Of a stretch of DNA of 64,000 nucleotides, positions 16,227 through 23,850 are shown piece by piece. The notes below the pieces were generated by a model. The model did no database searches and had not been told where the DNA came from. It worked only from the letters and a program-made list of their open reading frames with translations. Within the stretch, counting starts at the first letter, position 1. Every line of letters begins with the position of its first letter. This DNA is from Bordetella sp. LUAb4 (lineage in GTDB: Bacteria; Pseudomonadota; Gammaproteobacteria; Burkholderiales; Burkholderiaceae_B): NCBI RefSeq assembly GCF_021325795.1, contig NZ_JAHPZX010000001.1:310001-374000 (forward strand). Reading direction: 5' to 3'. The position numbers and the translations under genes are program-made.

Positions 16227-16261
16227 GCATCAAAAAGGCCATATGTGGCTTTTTTTGATGC
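16227..16261. terminator. Long inverted repeat between the D-aminoacylase gene and hipB
   Basis: GCATCAAAAAGGCCA and TGGCTTTTTTTGATGC form a stem of about 15 bp with two wobble pairs around TATG. It lies just after the leftward D-aminoacylase gene and probably ends that operon. The arm sequence GCATCAAAAA also occurs at 16108 beside the hipB start, and TGTAGCCCARAAG is repeated at 16137 and 16215. These repeats may instead mark the island edge. Confidence 0.5.
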
Positions 16262-16331
16262 CCCAGAGATACAGAACCGCAGAAATCTGGAAGCCTATGC
16301 GTCCGGAGAAATGCCCCTCGGCTGCACCCCG

Positions 16332-17798
16332 TCAAGGCGTCCGGTGCAGCACCTGGCCCGGCCGCGCGCCTGTGGGCTGGCCGTTGCGCCAGACCGCCTG
16401 GCCGTTGGTCCACACGGTGTGGATGCCCGCCGATGCGGCGACGGGTTGCGCGAACGTGGCGCGGTCTTCGACGCGGCCGGCGTCCAGCAGGACGACATCG
16501 GCTGGGGCGCCCTCGCGCAGCACGCCGCGACCGGCCAGGCCAAAGCGCGCGGCGGTCAGGCCGGTCATCTTGTGCACCGCCTTTTCCAGGGCGAACAAAC
16601 CCAGGCCGCGGACATAGTGGCCCAGCACGCGCGGAAACGTTCCCCACAGCCGCGGATGCGGTTTTTCATCGTGCGGCAGGCCATCGGAGCCGATCATCGT
16701 TTCATCGAATTGCAGGATGCGTTGGACATCGGCATCGTCCATGCGGAAATAGATCGCGCCCGCGGGCTGCAGGCGGTCGACGGCTTCGTGCAGGCCGCAG
16801 CCCAACTCGCGCGCCACCTCGTCCAGATCGCGCCCGGTGTACTGCGGCAGCGTCCGCGACCATGTGACGATGACGCGCGAGGCGCCATCGACCAGATCAT
16901 GCGTCAGGATCGTCGACGAGGCGTTGTAGGGATAGCAATCCAGGCATATCGCCTGCCGCTTCATCTGCGCGCTGATACGAGCAAGCGTCTCAACGGACCG
17001 GCCATGGTTGGCCATACCCACCACCTTGTGATGCGAGATGACGACGGGCACGCCCAGTTCACGGCCGACGCGGAAGCTTTCCTCCAGCGACTCCATGACG
17101 GTATCGCCCTCGTCGCGCATGTGCGTGCAGTACAGCCCCTGGCGCGCGCTGAGCGGGCGGCAGACTTCGATCACTTCTTCGATCGTGGCGGCGGCCGACG
17201 GCGCATACGCCAGACCGGTCGATACGCCAATGGCGCCCGCCTCCATGGCCTCTTCTACATGCGCTCGCATGCGCAGGACTTCGCTATCGGTGGCGGGACG
17301 GCCGATGTCATCCATCTCAATGACACGCAGATTGGTGTGGCCCACCAGCATGGCGCAATTGGTGGCCGCGGGCTGCGCGCGCAAACCGTCCAGGTAATCG
17401 CGAAATCGCGGATAGCGGTACCAGCGGCCGCTACCGTCCAGCAGGTCCAGGGGCGGCACGGGCACGCCATCCCTCAGCGGCGGCATGGGGGCTAGCGAGA
17501 TGCCGCAATTGCCACCGATGACGGTGGTGACGCCCTGGCTGACTTTCGCCGCCATGCCGCCGTCGGACAGCATGACCCGGTCATCATGCGTGTGCGCGTC
17601 GATGAAACCAGGCGTCAAGGTCAGGCCCTGCGCGGCGACCTCTTCGCGTCCGCGCGCGCCGGACAAATCGCCGATGCGCGCGATCAGGCCGCCGGCGATG
17701 GCCAGGTCCGCCGTGTAGCGCGGCGTCCCGGTGCCATCCACCACTTCCGCGCCTCGAATCAGAATGTCGTAGGTATTGCCACCACGTGAGTCGTTCAT
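16332..17798 (-). CDS. N-acyl-D-amino-acid deacylase (D-aminoacylase)
   Basis: A zinc amidohydrolase that releases D-amino acids from N-acyl-D-amino acids, 488 aa, cytosolic. The N-terminal beta-sandwich segment is DILIRGAEVVDGTG. FIDAHTHDD supplies His69 and His71, GGNCGIS supplies the bridging Cys98, THMRDE and VISHHKVV supply His226 and His256, and GSDGLPHD holds the catalytic Asp. The Cys ligand is characteristic of the D-aminoacylase subgroup. It is the last gene of a leftward operon, 17 bases after a peptide-type binding protein, which suggests import of N-acyl or D-amino-acid-containing compounds. It pairs logically with the hydantoin/D-amino-acid module at 43.7-48.2 kb. Confidence 0.9.
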   Translation of the reverse strand: MNDSRGGNTYDILIRGAEVVDGTGTPRYTADLAIAGGLIARIGDLSGARGREEVAAQGLTLTPGFIDAHTHDDRVMLSDGGMAAKVSQGVTTVIGGNCGISLAPMPPLRDGVPVPPLDLLDGSGRWYRYPRFRDYLDGLRAQPAATNCAMLVGHTNLRVIEMDDIGRPATDSEVLRMRAHVEEAMEAGAIGVSTGLAYAPSAAATIEEVIEVCRPLSARQGLYCTHMRDEGDTVMESLEESFRVGRELGVPVVISHHKVVGMANHGRSVETLARISAQMKRQAICLDCYPYNASSTILTHDLVDGASRVIVTWSRTLPQYTGRDLDEVARELGCGLHEAVDRLQPAGAIYFRMDDADVQRILQFDETMIGSDGLPHDEKPHPRLWGTFPRVLGHYVRGLGLFALEKAVHKMTGLTAARFGLAGRGVLREGAPADVVLLDAGRVEDRATFAQPVAASAGIHTVWTNGQAVWRNGQPTGARPGQVLHRTP

Positions 17799-17815
17799 CG
17801 CCGTCGTTCCCTTTG

Positions 17816-19411
17816 CTACTTGCCCGCTTTCTTGAGATTCCAGAAGACGGTCACCGGGGTGGGCAGGATGCCGGACAGGCTGGCGCTGTAGGCAGCCGGA
17901 ATCTGGAACTGACCCAGGGGCGCCACGACACCCTCATCGATCGCCAGCTTCTGTATCCGCGCGGCGATCTGCTTGCGCTCGGCCGCATCGGACGCTTGAG
18001 CGTATTTCAGGCGCAGGGCTTCGATCTCCGGCACGTCGGGCCAGCCGGCCCAGGCCTTTTTACCGTTGGCCGCCAGCGTGGTATTGCCGAAGGGATCGCC
18101 ACTGCTGGCCAGGATGCTGTAGGTCGCGAAGATGCTCCAGCCGCCCTCCCCCGCCGGCTTCTGGTTGTTCTGCTGGCCCACCGCTGTCTGCCAATCCATG
18201 GCCTTCATCTTCACGTTGAAGCCGGCCTTGCGCAGGGCGTCGCCGATAACCACGGGTTGCGCGGACACCATGGCGATATCGGTCGGTTGCAGCACCACCA
18301 CCGGCGTGCCGTCGTACTTGGCCTCCTTGAGCAGGGCCTTGGCCTTGTCCACGCTGGGGGGAATGACCCAGTCCGCGCCGTAATCATTGCCATTGGGATT
18401 GCCGCAACCCATCACGGCCGCGCAGGTCTTGTAGTACTTGGGATTGCCGACCAGGGCCTTGAGCACGTCTTCCTGGCCGACGGCCGCCAGCGCGGCCTGG
18501 CGCACCAGCTTGTTGTCGAACGGCGGATGCAGGTGATTCATGCGGAAGTATGTCCACGCGCCCAGCTTGTCGATCACGTCCACCTTCAGGCCATCGTGGT
18601 TCTCCACCATGGGCAGCAGGTCGAAGGGCACTTGCTGAACGAAGTCCACCTCCTTATTGACCAAGGCATTGATCGCCGTCATCTGGTCGGACATGCCTAC
18701 CCACTCCACGCGGTCGACGTTGACCACCTTGGCGCCGGCCGTCCAGCTGGGCGGCTCGCTACGCGGCACATAGTCTTTGTTCTTCTCGTAGACCACCTTC
18801 AGGCCAGGCCTGAATTCGGCCGCCACGAACTTGAAGGGGCCGGAGCCGATGTATTCCGTGATGGACTGGGACGCCGGCGTGTCGGCGATGCGCTTGGGCA
18901 TCATGAACGCAGGTCGCGAGCTGATCTTGGACAGGCCTTCCAGCAACAAGGACGTCGGCTGCTTCAGGACGATCTTGAAGTGGCTGGCGTCGACGACATC
19001 CATGCTTTGCACCATGGTCAGCACCACCTGGCCCGTTGCATCGACACTGGCCCAGCGGTTGATGGAGGCGATGCAATCCTCCGCCGTGACCGGCTTGCCG
19101 TCGTGCCACTTCAGGCCATCGCGCAGCGTGAAGGTGTAGGTCTTCTGATCGTCGCTGACCTGCCAGCTGGCCATCTGCGGCTGCACCTTGAAATGCTCGT
19201 CCAGGCCCAACAGGGTGTCGTAGATCATGTAGCCATGATCGCGCGTCAGAAACGCGGTGGTCAGAATGGGATCCAGCACGCGCAAGCCCGACTGCATGAC
19301 GGCGGTGACCGTCTGGGCCTGCGTGACAGGCGTCGTCAGCACGGCGCCGGCCAGCGCCGCGGCCATGAGAATTTGACGAGCACCGGCGCGCAATCCGAGT
19401 TTCAGCTTCAT
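17816..19411 (-). CDS. Periplasmic solute-binding protein, family 5 (peptide/opine type)
   Basis: A 531-aa ABC-transporter binding protein. The signal peptide spans MKLKLGLRAGARQ to about residue 33, cut near TQAQT. The mature part has family-5 landmarks: LLGLDEHFKVQPQMASWQVS, TLRDGLKWHDGKPVTAEDC and ITEYIGSGPFKFV. The ATG at 19411 is preceded by AAGGGAATTC. A much longer frame continues to 19774 but overlaps the TetR gene. No permease or ATPase gene for this transporter lies in the window, so it must work with components encoded elsewhere. Substrate is probably a short peptide or acyl-amino acid, inferred from the adjoining deacylase. Confidence 0.9.
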   Translation of the reverse strand: MKLKLGLRAGARQILMAAALAGAVLTTPVTQAQTVTAVMQSGLRVLDPILTTAFLTRDHGYMIYDTLLGLDEHFKVQPQMASWQVSDDQKTYTFTLRDGLKWHDGKPVTAEDCIASINRWASVDATGQVVLTMVQSMDVVDASHFKIVLKQPTSLLLEGLSKISSRPAFMMPKRIADTPASQSITEYIGSGPFKFVAAEFRPGLKVVYEKNKDYVPRSEPPSWTAGAKVVNVDRVEWVGMSDQMTAINALVNKEVDFVQQVPFDLLPMVENHDGLKVDVIDKLGAWTYFRMNHLHPPFDNKLVRQAALAAVGQEDVLKALVGNPKYYKTCAAVMGCGNPNGNDYGADWVIPPSVDKAKALLKEAKYDGTPVVVLQPTDIAMVSAQPVVIGDALRKAGFNVKMKAMDWQTAVGQQNNQKPAGEGGWSIFATYSILASSGDPFGNTTLAANGKKAWAGWPDVPEIEALRLKYAQASDAAERKQIAARIQKLAIDEGVVAPLGQFQIPAAYSASLSGILPTPVTVFWNLKKAGK

Positions 19412-19463
19412 GATGAATTCCCTTGTGTCGTTGGTATGCCCGGCTGTCCCGTCGGTTGATGGT

Positions 19464-20159
19464 TCAATCGCTTGCCTGGCGTCGGGACGCGCCGGCTTTT
19501 GTTTGGGGTTGTGCATACACGGGCGGCTGCGGCCGCGCCGCTTCCAGATCGGACAAGGGCGTGTCTTGCAGGTTCTCTGGCAGGTTTCCCACCATGCTTT
19601 CCAGGGCGGCATAGAGGCGTGACCAGCCCTCGTTGGTGCGCAGCGGCACGCCCAGGAAATGGCTTTCCGTCTTCGACCGCAGCATGAGATACAGCACACC
19701 CGCCAGCATGATGCTGACCTGCGCCGGCACGTCGGCTTCGTCGGTAAGGCCGTCGACACGGTCGATGAAGGCACGCGCCGCGCGCTCGCGGCGGCCCGCC
19801 AGCTGGGCCGTCACCTCATTGCTTTCGATCAACTCCCAGCGACGGATTTCGCGCAGGGTTTCGTTGCTGCCCAAGGCCTCGATCTGCGCGTGCAGCATGG
19901 ACAGTATCAATTCCGCGGGCGGGCGCGGGCTGGATTCGCCGGCCTTCAGCAGGTCGGAGCGGCCGGTCCAGTAATCCTGCTCACGCATCCACGCCATCAG
20001 CAAACCGGGCAGGCCGTTGAAGTAGCGGTAGATCAACTCCTTGCTGACTCCAGCCCGCTTGGCGATGGCGTTGACGCCGACGCCGCCCATGCCGGTCTCG
20101 CGGATCTGGTCTTCCAGCGCCTGCATGATCTGCCGTTCGGTCTGCTCACGCCGTGACAT
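19464..20159 (-). CDS. TetR-family transcriptional regulator
   Basis: A 231-aa regulator. The N-terminal helix-turn-helix spans about residues 7-55 (QTERQIMQALEDQIRETG, VNAIAKRAGVSKELIYRYF, NGLPGLLMAWM). A helical ligand domain with several Glu/Arg-rich helices follows. The tail (ARPQPPVYAQPQTKAGASR) is disordered. It overlaps the upstream unknown gene by 14 bases and lies 52 bases before the binding-protein gene. It is likely the operon's own regulator. A candidate operator is the palindrome at 21227-21242. Confidence 0.85.
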   Translation of the reverse strand: MSRREQTERQIMQALEDQIRETGMGGVGVNAIAKRAGVSKELIYRYFNGLPGLLMAWMREQDYWTGRSDLLKAGESSPRPPAELILSMLHAQIEALGSNETLREIRRWELIESNEVTAQLAGRRERAARAFIDRVDGLTDEADVPAQVSIMLAGVLYLMLRSKTESHFLGVPLRTNEGWSRLYAALESMVGNLPENLQDTPLSDLEAARPQPPVYAQPQTKAGASRRQASD

Positions 20160-21207
20160 CGTTGTTCCCTACCAGGTCCAGGGGGCTGCTTCCTGCTTCG
20201 CTGCCGGCCTCGATTGGCGCCAGCAGCAAGATGTTGTGTGCCGGGTTGTCGACGGGGCAGGCCTCGCCCGCGCGAATCCGCACGTAGAGTTCTGTCGCGG
20301 TCACGCCGAGCAGGGCACCGCCACGCCGCACTTCAGTCATCAAATACACGGCCGTGCTGATGCGATCGAGCGTCGCCAAACGGGGATTGGCGGTTTCGAT
20401 GGCGACGATGACGCCTTGTGCGTCCACATGGACGCAGTCCTTGGATGCCTGGGTCAGGGGCACGGGATGGTGCAAGGTAATGAAGCGCGGTATGGCGGCG
20501 TCGCCCTGCAGGCGCGACCAAGCCAGTTCGCCCAGCTGCGCGGCCAGATCGCCGCGTGCGTAGATGGAGTTGTGCAGCAGTCCCAGGCTGGCCGTGGGCG
20601 TGACGCGCTTGAATTCGCCCAGGTCGTCGCGGCGGCGTACGCGGGCGCTGTTGGCCATGCCGAGCCGGCCGTGGATGTCGATGGCGATCAGGCCCGCGTC
20701 CCATTCGGCGTGTGCTTGCAGGACGGTTTCGACTATTTGCTGAGGGGTTTGTGCAAGAGGGGCTAGTCCCAATGGGGACTGTCCTTGTGGGGCATGCCCC
20801 GAGAATGCCTGGCTTTGTGGTATCTGGCCCTCGCTCGATCGGATCAATTGATCGAGCACCGCCCGATTTAACGCCACGCCGTCAGCGCCCGGCAGATTGG
20901 GCAGGCGATGGCCGGTGACCAGGCCCACACCGTCGGCGCCCGCCAGGAATTGCGTCAAAGGTTCGGGACGGTCGGGGCCGCTGGAGATGATCGCGGCCAC
21001 GCGCGCGTCCCGCCATGCCGCGGGCATGTCCAGGGACGTAACCCCGCCACGCTGCGTAACGCGGTATTGCACCGCGCCCGATGCGCCGAGCACAGCCATG
21101 ACGGCGAAACCGCCGATGGCGCCTCGCCCCAGCAGTTCCGCGCCCAACACTGCCTCATATACAGCCGCGCCAGCATGATCGCCGAAGGCCGCTACGCCGA
21201 TGGTCAT
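20146..21207 (-). CDS. Conserved-looking protein of unknown function, 353 aa
   Basis: I cannot name a family with confidence. The N-terminus MTIGVAAFGDHAGAAVYEAV, followed by GRGAIGGFAVMAVLGASG, resembles the strand-rich start of Ntn-hydrolase-like proteins. It also has DAGLIAIDIHGRLGMANSARV, which recalls isoaspartyl peptidase-type sequences. No signal peptide or membrane helix is apparent. The middle (QIPQSQAFSGHAPQGQSPLGLAP) is low-complexity. The ATG at 21207 has AGGGCG upstream; earlier in-frame starts at 21234 and 21258 would lie in or beyond the palindromic operator. It is the first gene of the operon with the TetR regulator, binding protein and D-aminoacylase, so an amide or peptide substrate is plausible. 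Confidence 0.65.
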   Translation of the reverse strand: MTIGVAAFGDHAGAAVYEAVLGAELLGRGAIGGFAVMAVLGASGAVQYRVTQRGGVTSLDMPAAWRDARVAAIISSGPDRPEPLTQFLAGADGVGLVTGHRLPNLPGADGVALNRAVLDQLIRSSEGQIPQSQAFSGHAPQGQSPLGLAPLAQTPQQIVETVLQAHAEWDAGLIAIDIHGRLGMANSARVRRRDDLGEFKRVTPTASLGLLHNSIYARGDLAAQLGELAWSRLQGDAAIPRFITLHHPVPLTQASKDCVHVDAQGVIVAIETANPRLATLDRISTAVYLMTEVRRGGALLGVTATELYVRIRAGEACPVDNPAHNILLLAPIEAGSEAGSSPLDLVGNNDVTA

Positions 21208-21226
21208 GGAGAATCGCCCTGCAAAT

Positions 21227-21242
21227 GTGACCATGTGGTCAC
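21227..21242. promoter_or_regulatory. Palindromic operator upstream of the D-aminoacylase operon
   Basis: GTGACCATGTGGTCAC consists of two perfect 7-bp arms with a 2-bp spacer, 20-35 bases before the first gene of the operon. It would be a suitable site for the operon's TetR regulator or a GntR-type protein. Confidence 0.55.
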
Positions 21243-21314
21243 AAGGCGATGCTAGCACCGGTTTTCAGGGCGTCACAACCCCGGTAAAAACCCGCAGACG
21301 AACCAGCGCTTCGG

Positions 21315-21947
21315 TCAGGTGGGCCGCCGTACCGCGCGGATCTTGCCGCTATTGCCGCCGCCGCAGTAGAACAGATCCGTCCCATTGGACTCGACGCCCG
21401 ATACGTGGACACCATCGGGCAGTGCCATGCTGGTCTGTACCGCGCCGCTGTTCGGATCGATCTGGCGCAGCTCGCTGTGGTCGTCTTCCCAAGTGCCGTG
21501 CCAGAGCTGGCCGTCCACCCAGCTCACGCCCGTCACGTGGCGGTCGCAGTCCAATGTGCGCAAGACCTTGCCGTCAGCGGGATCGATCTGCAGGATCTTG
21601 CGTTTCTCGTAGAGGCCCACCCACAACGTGCCATCGGCCCAGGCCAGGCCGGAAGCACCGCCGTTGCCGGGCGCGGGGATCGTGCCCAGGACTGCGCCGG
21701 ATTGCGGGTCGATCTTGCGGATCTGTTCGCCGTCGATCTGATACAGGTGACGGCCGTCGAAAGCCGTGCCGGCGGTCGCCGGAATGTCCAGTTTGCGCAC
21801 GGTCTCTCCGCTTTCAGGATCGAGGGCCTGCAGATGTTCGCCCGAGGCGAACCAGACGTGCTGCCCGTCATAGGTCAGGCCATGCACGGTGGATACGCCC
21901 GGCAGGGGGCCGTACTCTCGTACAACTTCAGCGTTGGATCGTTTCAT
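21315..21947 (-). CDS. Beta-propeller protein (glutamine-cyclotransferase/YVTN-like)
   Basis: A 210-aa protein made of repeated four-stranded blades: GLTYDGQHVWFASGEHLQAL, GTAFDGRHLYQIDGEQIRKI, GLAWADGTLWVGLYEKRKIL, GVSWVDGQLWHGTWEDDHSE and GVESNGTDLFYCGGG. Each repeats the pattern DG-x-(L/V)-(W/Y) followed by a residue pattern with D-P-x-(S/D)-G. There is no signal peptide, so it is cytosolic. Sequence resembles plant/bacterial glutamine cyclotransferase-like propellers, but an activity cannot be claimed. It has a good ribosome site (AAGGAG). It is located 32 bases downstream of the large regulator, in the same direction, so it may be the regulated partner. Confidence 0.7.
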   Translation of the reverse strand: MKRSNAEVVREYGPLPGVSTVHGLTYDGQHVWFASGEHLQALDPESGETVRKLDIPATAGTAFDGRHLYQIDGEQIRKIDPQSGAVLGTIPAPGNGGASGLAWADGTLWVGLYEKRKILQIDPADGKVLRTLDCDRHVTGVSWVDGQLWHGTWEDDHSELRQIDPNSGAVQTSMALPDGVHVSGVESNGTDLFYCGGGNSGKIRAVRRPT

Positions 21948-21979
21948 GTGCTCGCTCCTTGGGTTGGGTTGAGGTCATG

Positions 21980-23602
21980 CTACGCGGCGGCCAGAGCTTC
22001 CGTGAGTAAAAAGTTTGTCGTGATATCGGCGTAGCGCGGCGCGGTCCAGCGCCTGGCGCGGCCGCGTCCCAGTGGACGCACCCTGCCCTGCGCGGCCAGG
22101 ACATCGAGTGCCCGCTGCAAGGTGCGTTGGCTGACGCCCATGGCCAGGGCCAGCGCCGAACTGGACCACGCTTCACCGTCCGCCAGCAGCGCGAGGATGC
22201 CGGCACTGGGGGTTTCGACGGGCTGCGTCAGGACGACGACGGACTGCGCTGCCTGCCGGGAATCGCCCGTGGGCGAGCCGTGGCGCCGGCATGACGGTAC
22301 CCGCCTATCCGCGGCGTGTTTCTCGCCGGGGTTCGCATCGTGGCTTAGGTCCTGGGTGGTGCCCTGGGAGGTGTCCCGGGTGGCGTCCTGGGTGGCGTCC
22401 TGGGTGGCGTCCTGGGTGGCGTCCTGGGTGGTGCCTTGGGTGGTGCCTTGGGTGGTGCCTTGGCTCGCATCATGGCTCGCTTCCCGGTTCACGCCGTGAT
22501 CCCAAAGCAGCGTCAGCGCATACCCTCCGGTCGTTGCACGGATATCGGCCAGGGGCCGCAGCGCGATGCGCAGCCGGCCGATTTCCACGCGCAGGCGGGC
22601 GCGGTAGGACTCGTCCGCTGTCTTTCCCCCGAAGACTCGCTTTACCAAAGCCCCGCGTGCAACCTCGCCAGGCCAGGCTTCGCCCAATGCACGCACAAGG
22701 GTGAAGAGCATGGGACGGCGTGCCAGCGCCACTATGGTGGATCCGCACTGCACGACGTGGCGGCAGCCGTCGATAAGCAGCGTCGGGGTCTTCAACAACG
22801 CTTCCACGTCGTCCAGCAGAAGTGGACGGGCGCCGCCATTTGCGAGCAGGCACGCCGCGGGGGCGTCCAAAGTCCGTTTGAGTTCAGCGACTTCGGCTGT
22901 CAGAGGGGCGATGCCGGATCGTTGCGCGGCCTGGGCCGCGCGGCTCAAAGCCAGGCGTGCCGCCTTCGCGCGCATTTGGCGCAGCGCGATTCCGGCGAGA
23001 AGCAAGGCATGGACGGCCCGCATCGAGGGGGGCGCGCGAGCCAGATCGATTGCCAACACGCTGGCCTCGGCCTGTTCGATATCGCCGGTCAGGAGGTTGC
23101 GGCGAGCCTGGAGCAGCCGCGCATAAAGGGCATTGGCGTGATCGCCGTATGTATCGAACACGGCCTGCGCGTCATCGAGCGTTTTATCCAGGCCGGCCAG
23201 CTTGCGTGTGGCCAGCGCGATCTCCGCTTCGACCAGGCGGCAGCGGGCCTGTGCGATGGCGGTCTGTGCGAAACGAGTCTGTGCGACAGAAGCCTGTACG
23301 ACAGAAGCCTGTTTGACAGAAGCCTGGGCGATGGGGGCCTGGGCGACGGGGGCCTCGGCGAGAGCAGCCTCGGCGGCGGGGGCTTTGGCAAGAGGAGCCT
23401 TGGCAGCCGCGGCTTTGGCACCGAAGGCGCGCGCGGCGCGGCGCACCAGGGAACGAGCCCGCTCCATGTCGCCGATCTGCGCCATGGCGATACCGCGCAA
23501 CGCCAACGCGGGCGCATCGTCGCGCAAGGCCACGTAATTCAGCGCGCTCAAGGGATCGCCCGCGGCTAGCGCGCGGGCGGCGGCTTCGATGCTGGGGTCC
23601 AT
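21980..23602 (-). CDS. Large repeat-rich transcriptional regulator
   Basis: A 540-aa protein with an unusual domain order. Residues 1-60 and about 115-230 are TPR-like helices. Residues 63-118 form an Ala-rich pentapeptide repeat (ASVVQ/ASVKQ type). An OmpR/SARP-type winged-helix DNA-binding segment follows (RALGEAWPGEVARGALVKRV, then RARLRVEIGRLRIAL and TTGGYAL). Next is a Thr/Gln/Asp tetrapeptide repeat (GTTQ, DATQ) of about 45 residues. A C-terminal HTH (LALAMGVSQRTLQRALDVL) precedes RGRARRWTAP. GGAGGCTGG precedes the ATG. Two separate DNA-binding modules joined by repeats are unusual. It probably controls the propeller gene downstream. Confidence 0.75.
   Translation of the reverse strand: MDPSIEAAARALAAGDPLSALNYVALRDDAPALALRGIAMAQIGDMERARSLVRRAARAFGAKAAAAKAPLAKAPAAEAALAEAPVAQAPIAQASVKQASVVQASVAQTRFAQTAIAQARCRLVEAEIALATRKLAGLDKTLDDAQAVFDTYGDHANALYARLLQARRNLLTGDIEQAEASVLAIDLARAPPSMRAVHALLLAGIALRQMRAKAARLALSRAAQAAQRSGIAPLTAEVAELKRTLDAPAACLLANGGARPLLLDDVEALLKTPTLLIDGCRHVVQCGSTIVALARRPMLFTLVRALGEAWPGEVARGALVKRVFGGKTADESYRARLRVEIGRLRIALRPLADIRATTGGYALTLLWDHGVNREASHDASQGTTQGTTQGTTQDATQDATQDATQDATRDTSQGTTQDLSHDANPGEKHAADRRVPSCRRHGSPTGDSRQAAQSVVVLTQPVETPSAGILALLADGEAWSSSALALAMGVSQRTLQRALDVLAAQGRVRPLGRGRARRWTAPRYADITTNFLLTEALAAA
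22341..22484. repeat. 12-bp tandem repeat inside the large regulator
   Basis: Twelve units fit the consensus TGGGTGGYGYCY; the nine from 22353 to 22460 are nearly identical. The frame is kept, giving Thr-Gln-Asp/Gly-Ala/Thr repeats in the protein. Unit loss or gain would change linker length without breaking the frame. Confidence 0.9.
23251..23416. repeat. 15-bp imperfect tandem repeat inside the large regulator
   Basis: About eleven degenerate 15-bp units encode Ala-x-Ala/Ser-x-Gln/Lys pentapeptides (for example ASVKQASVVQASVAQ). The central copies with GACAGAAGCCTG are closest to identical. Confidence 0.8.
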
Positions 23603-23779
23603 CCAGCCTCCGGCAGGTGCGGCGTCCGCGGAGGGACGCAGAGTGGCACCAATCTAGCACATGGGCGAGATGGAGCAACGGGTGCTTCCGCGCAGGACAA
23701 ATATGGGATCGGGTGCCCCTGCAAGGGCGCCCCCGAAACACGAGCCGCTCCGGACGAATCAAGGAAGAAGTAACGAACC

Positions 23780-23819
23780 GATGGGGTGATGGGGTGATGG
23801 GGTGATAGGGCGATGGGGC
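23780..23819. repeat. 8-bp tandem repeat upstream of the large regulator
   Basis: Five units of GATGGGGT or close variants lie between the TonB receptor stop (23851) and the regulator start (23602). The rest of this 248-base gap shows no gene. The array is 180 bases upstream of the regulator and could affect its promoter spacing. Confidence 0.85.
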
Positions 23820-23850
23820 GACGAAATCACTTCGCCGCCCCAGGAACCCA

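Noticed and set aside
17786-19459. 557-codon rightward frame
   Set aside because: It is antisense to the solute-binding protein gene, which has a clear signal peptide and family motifs.
22341-22484. Possible CRISPR array
   Set aside because: The units are contiguous 12-bp repeats without spacers, and lie inside a coding frame.
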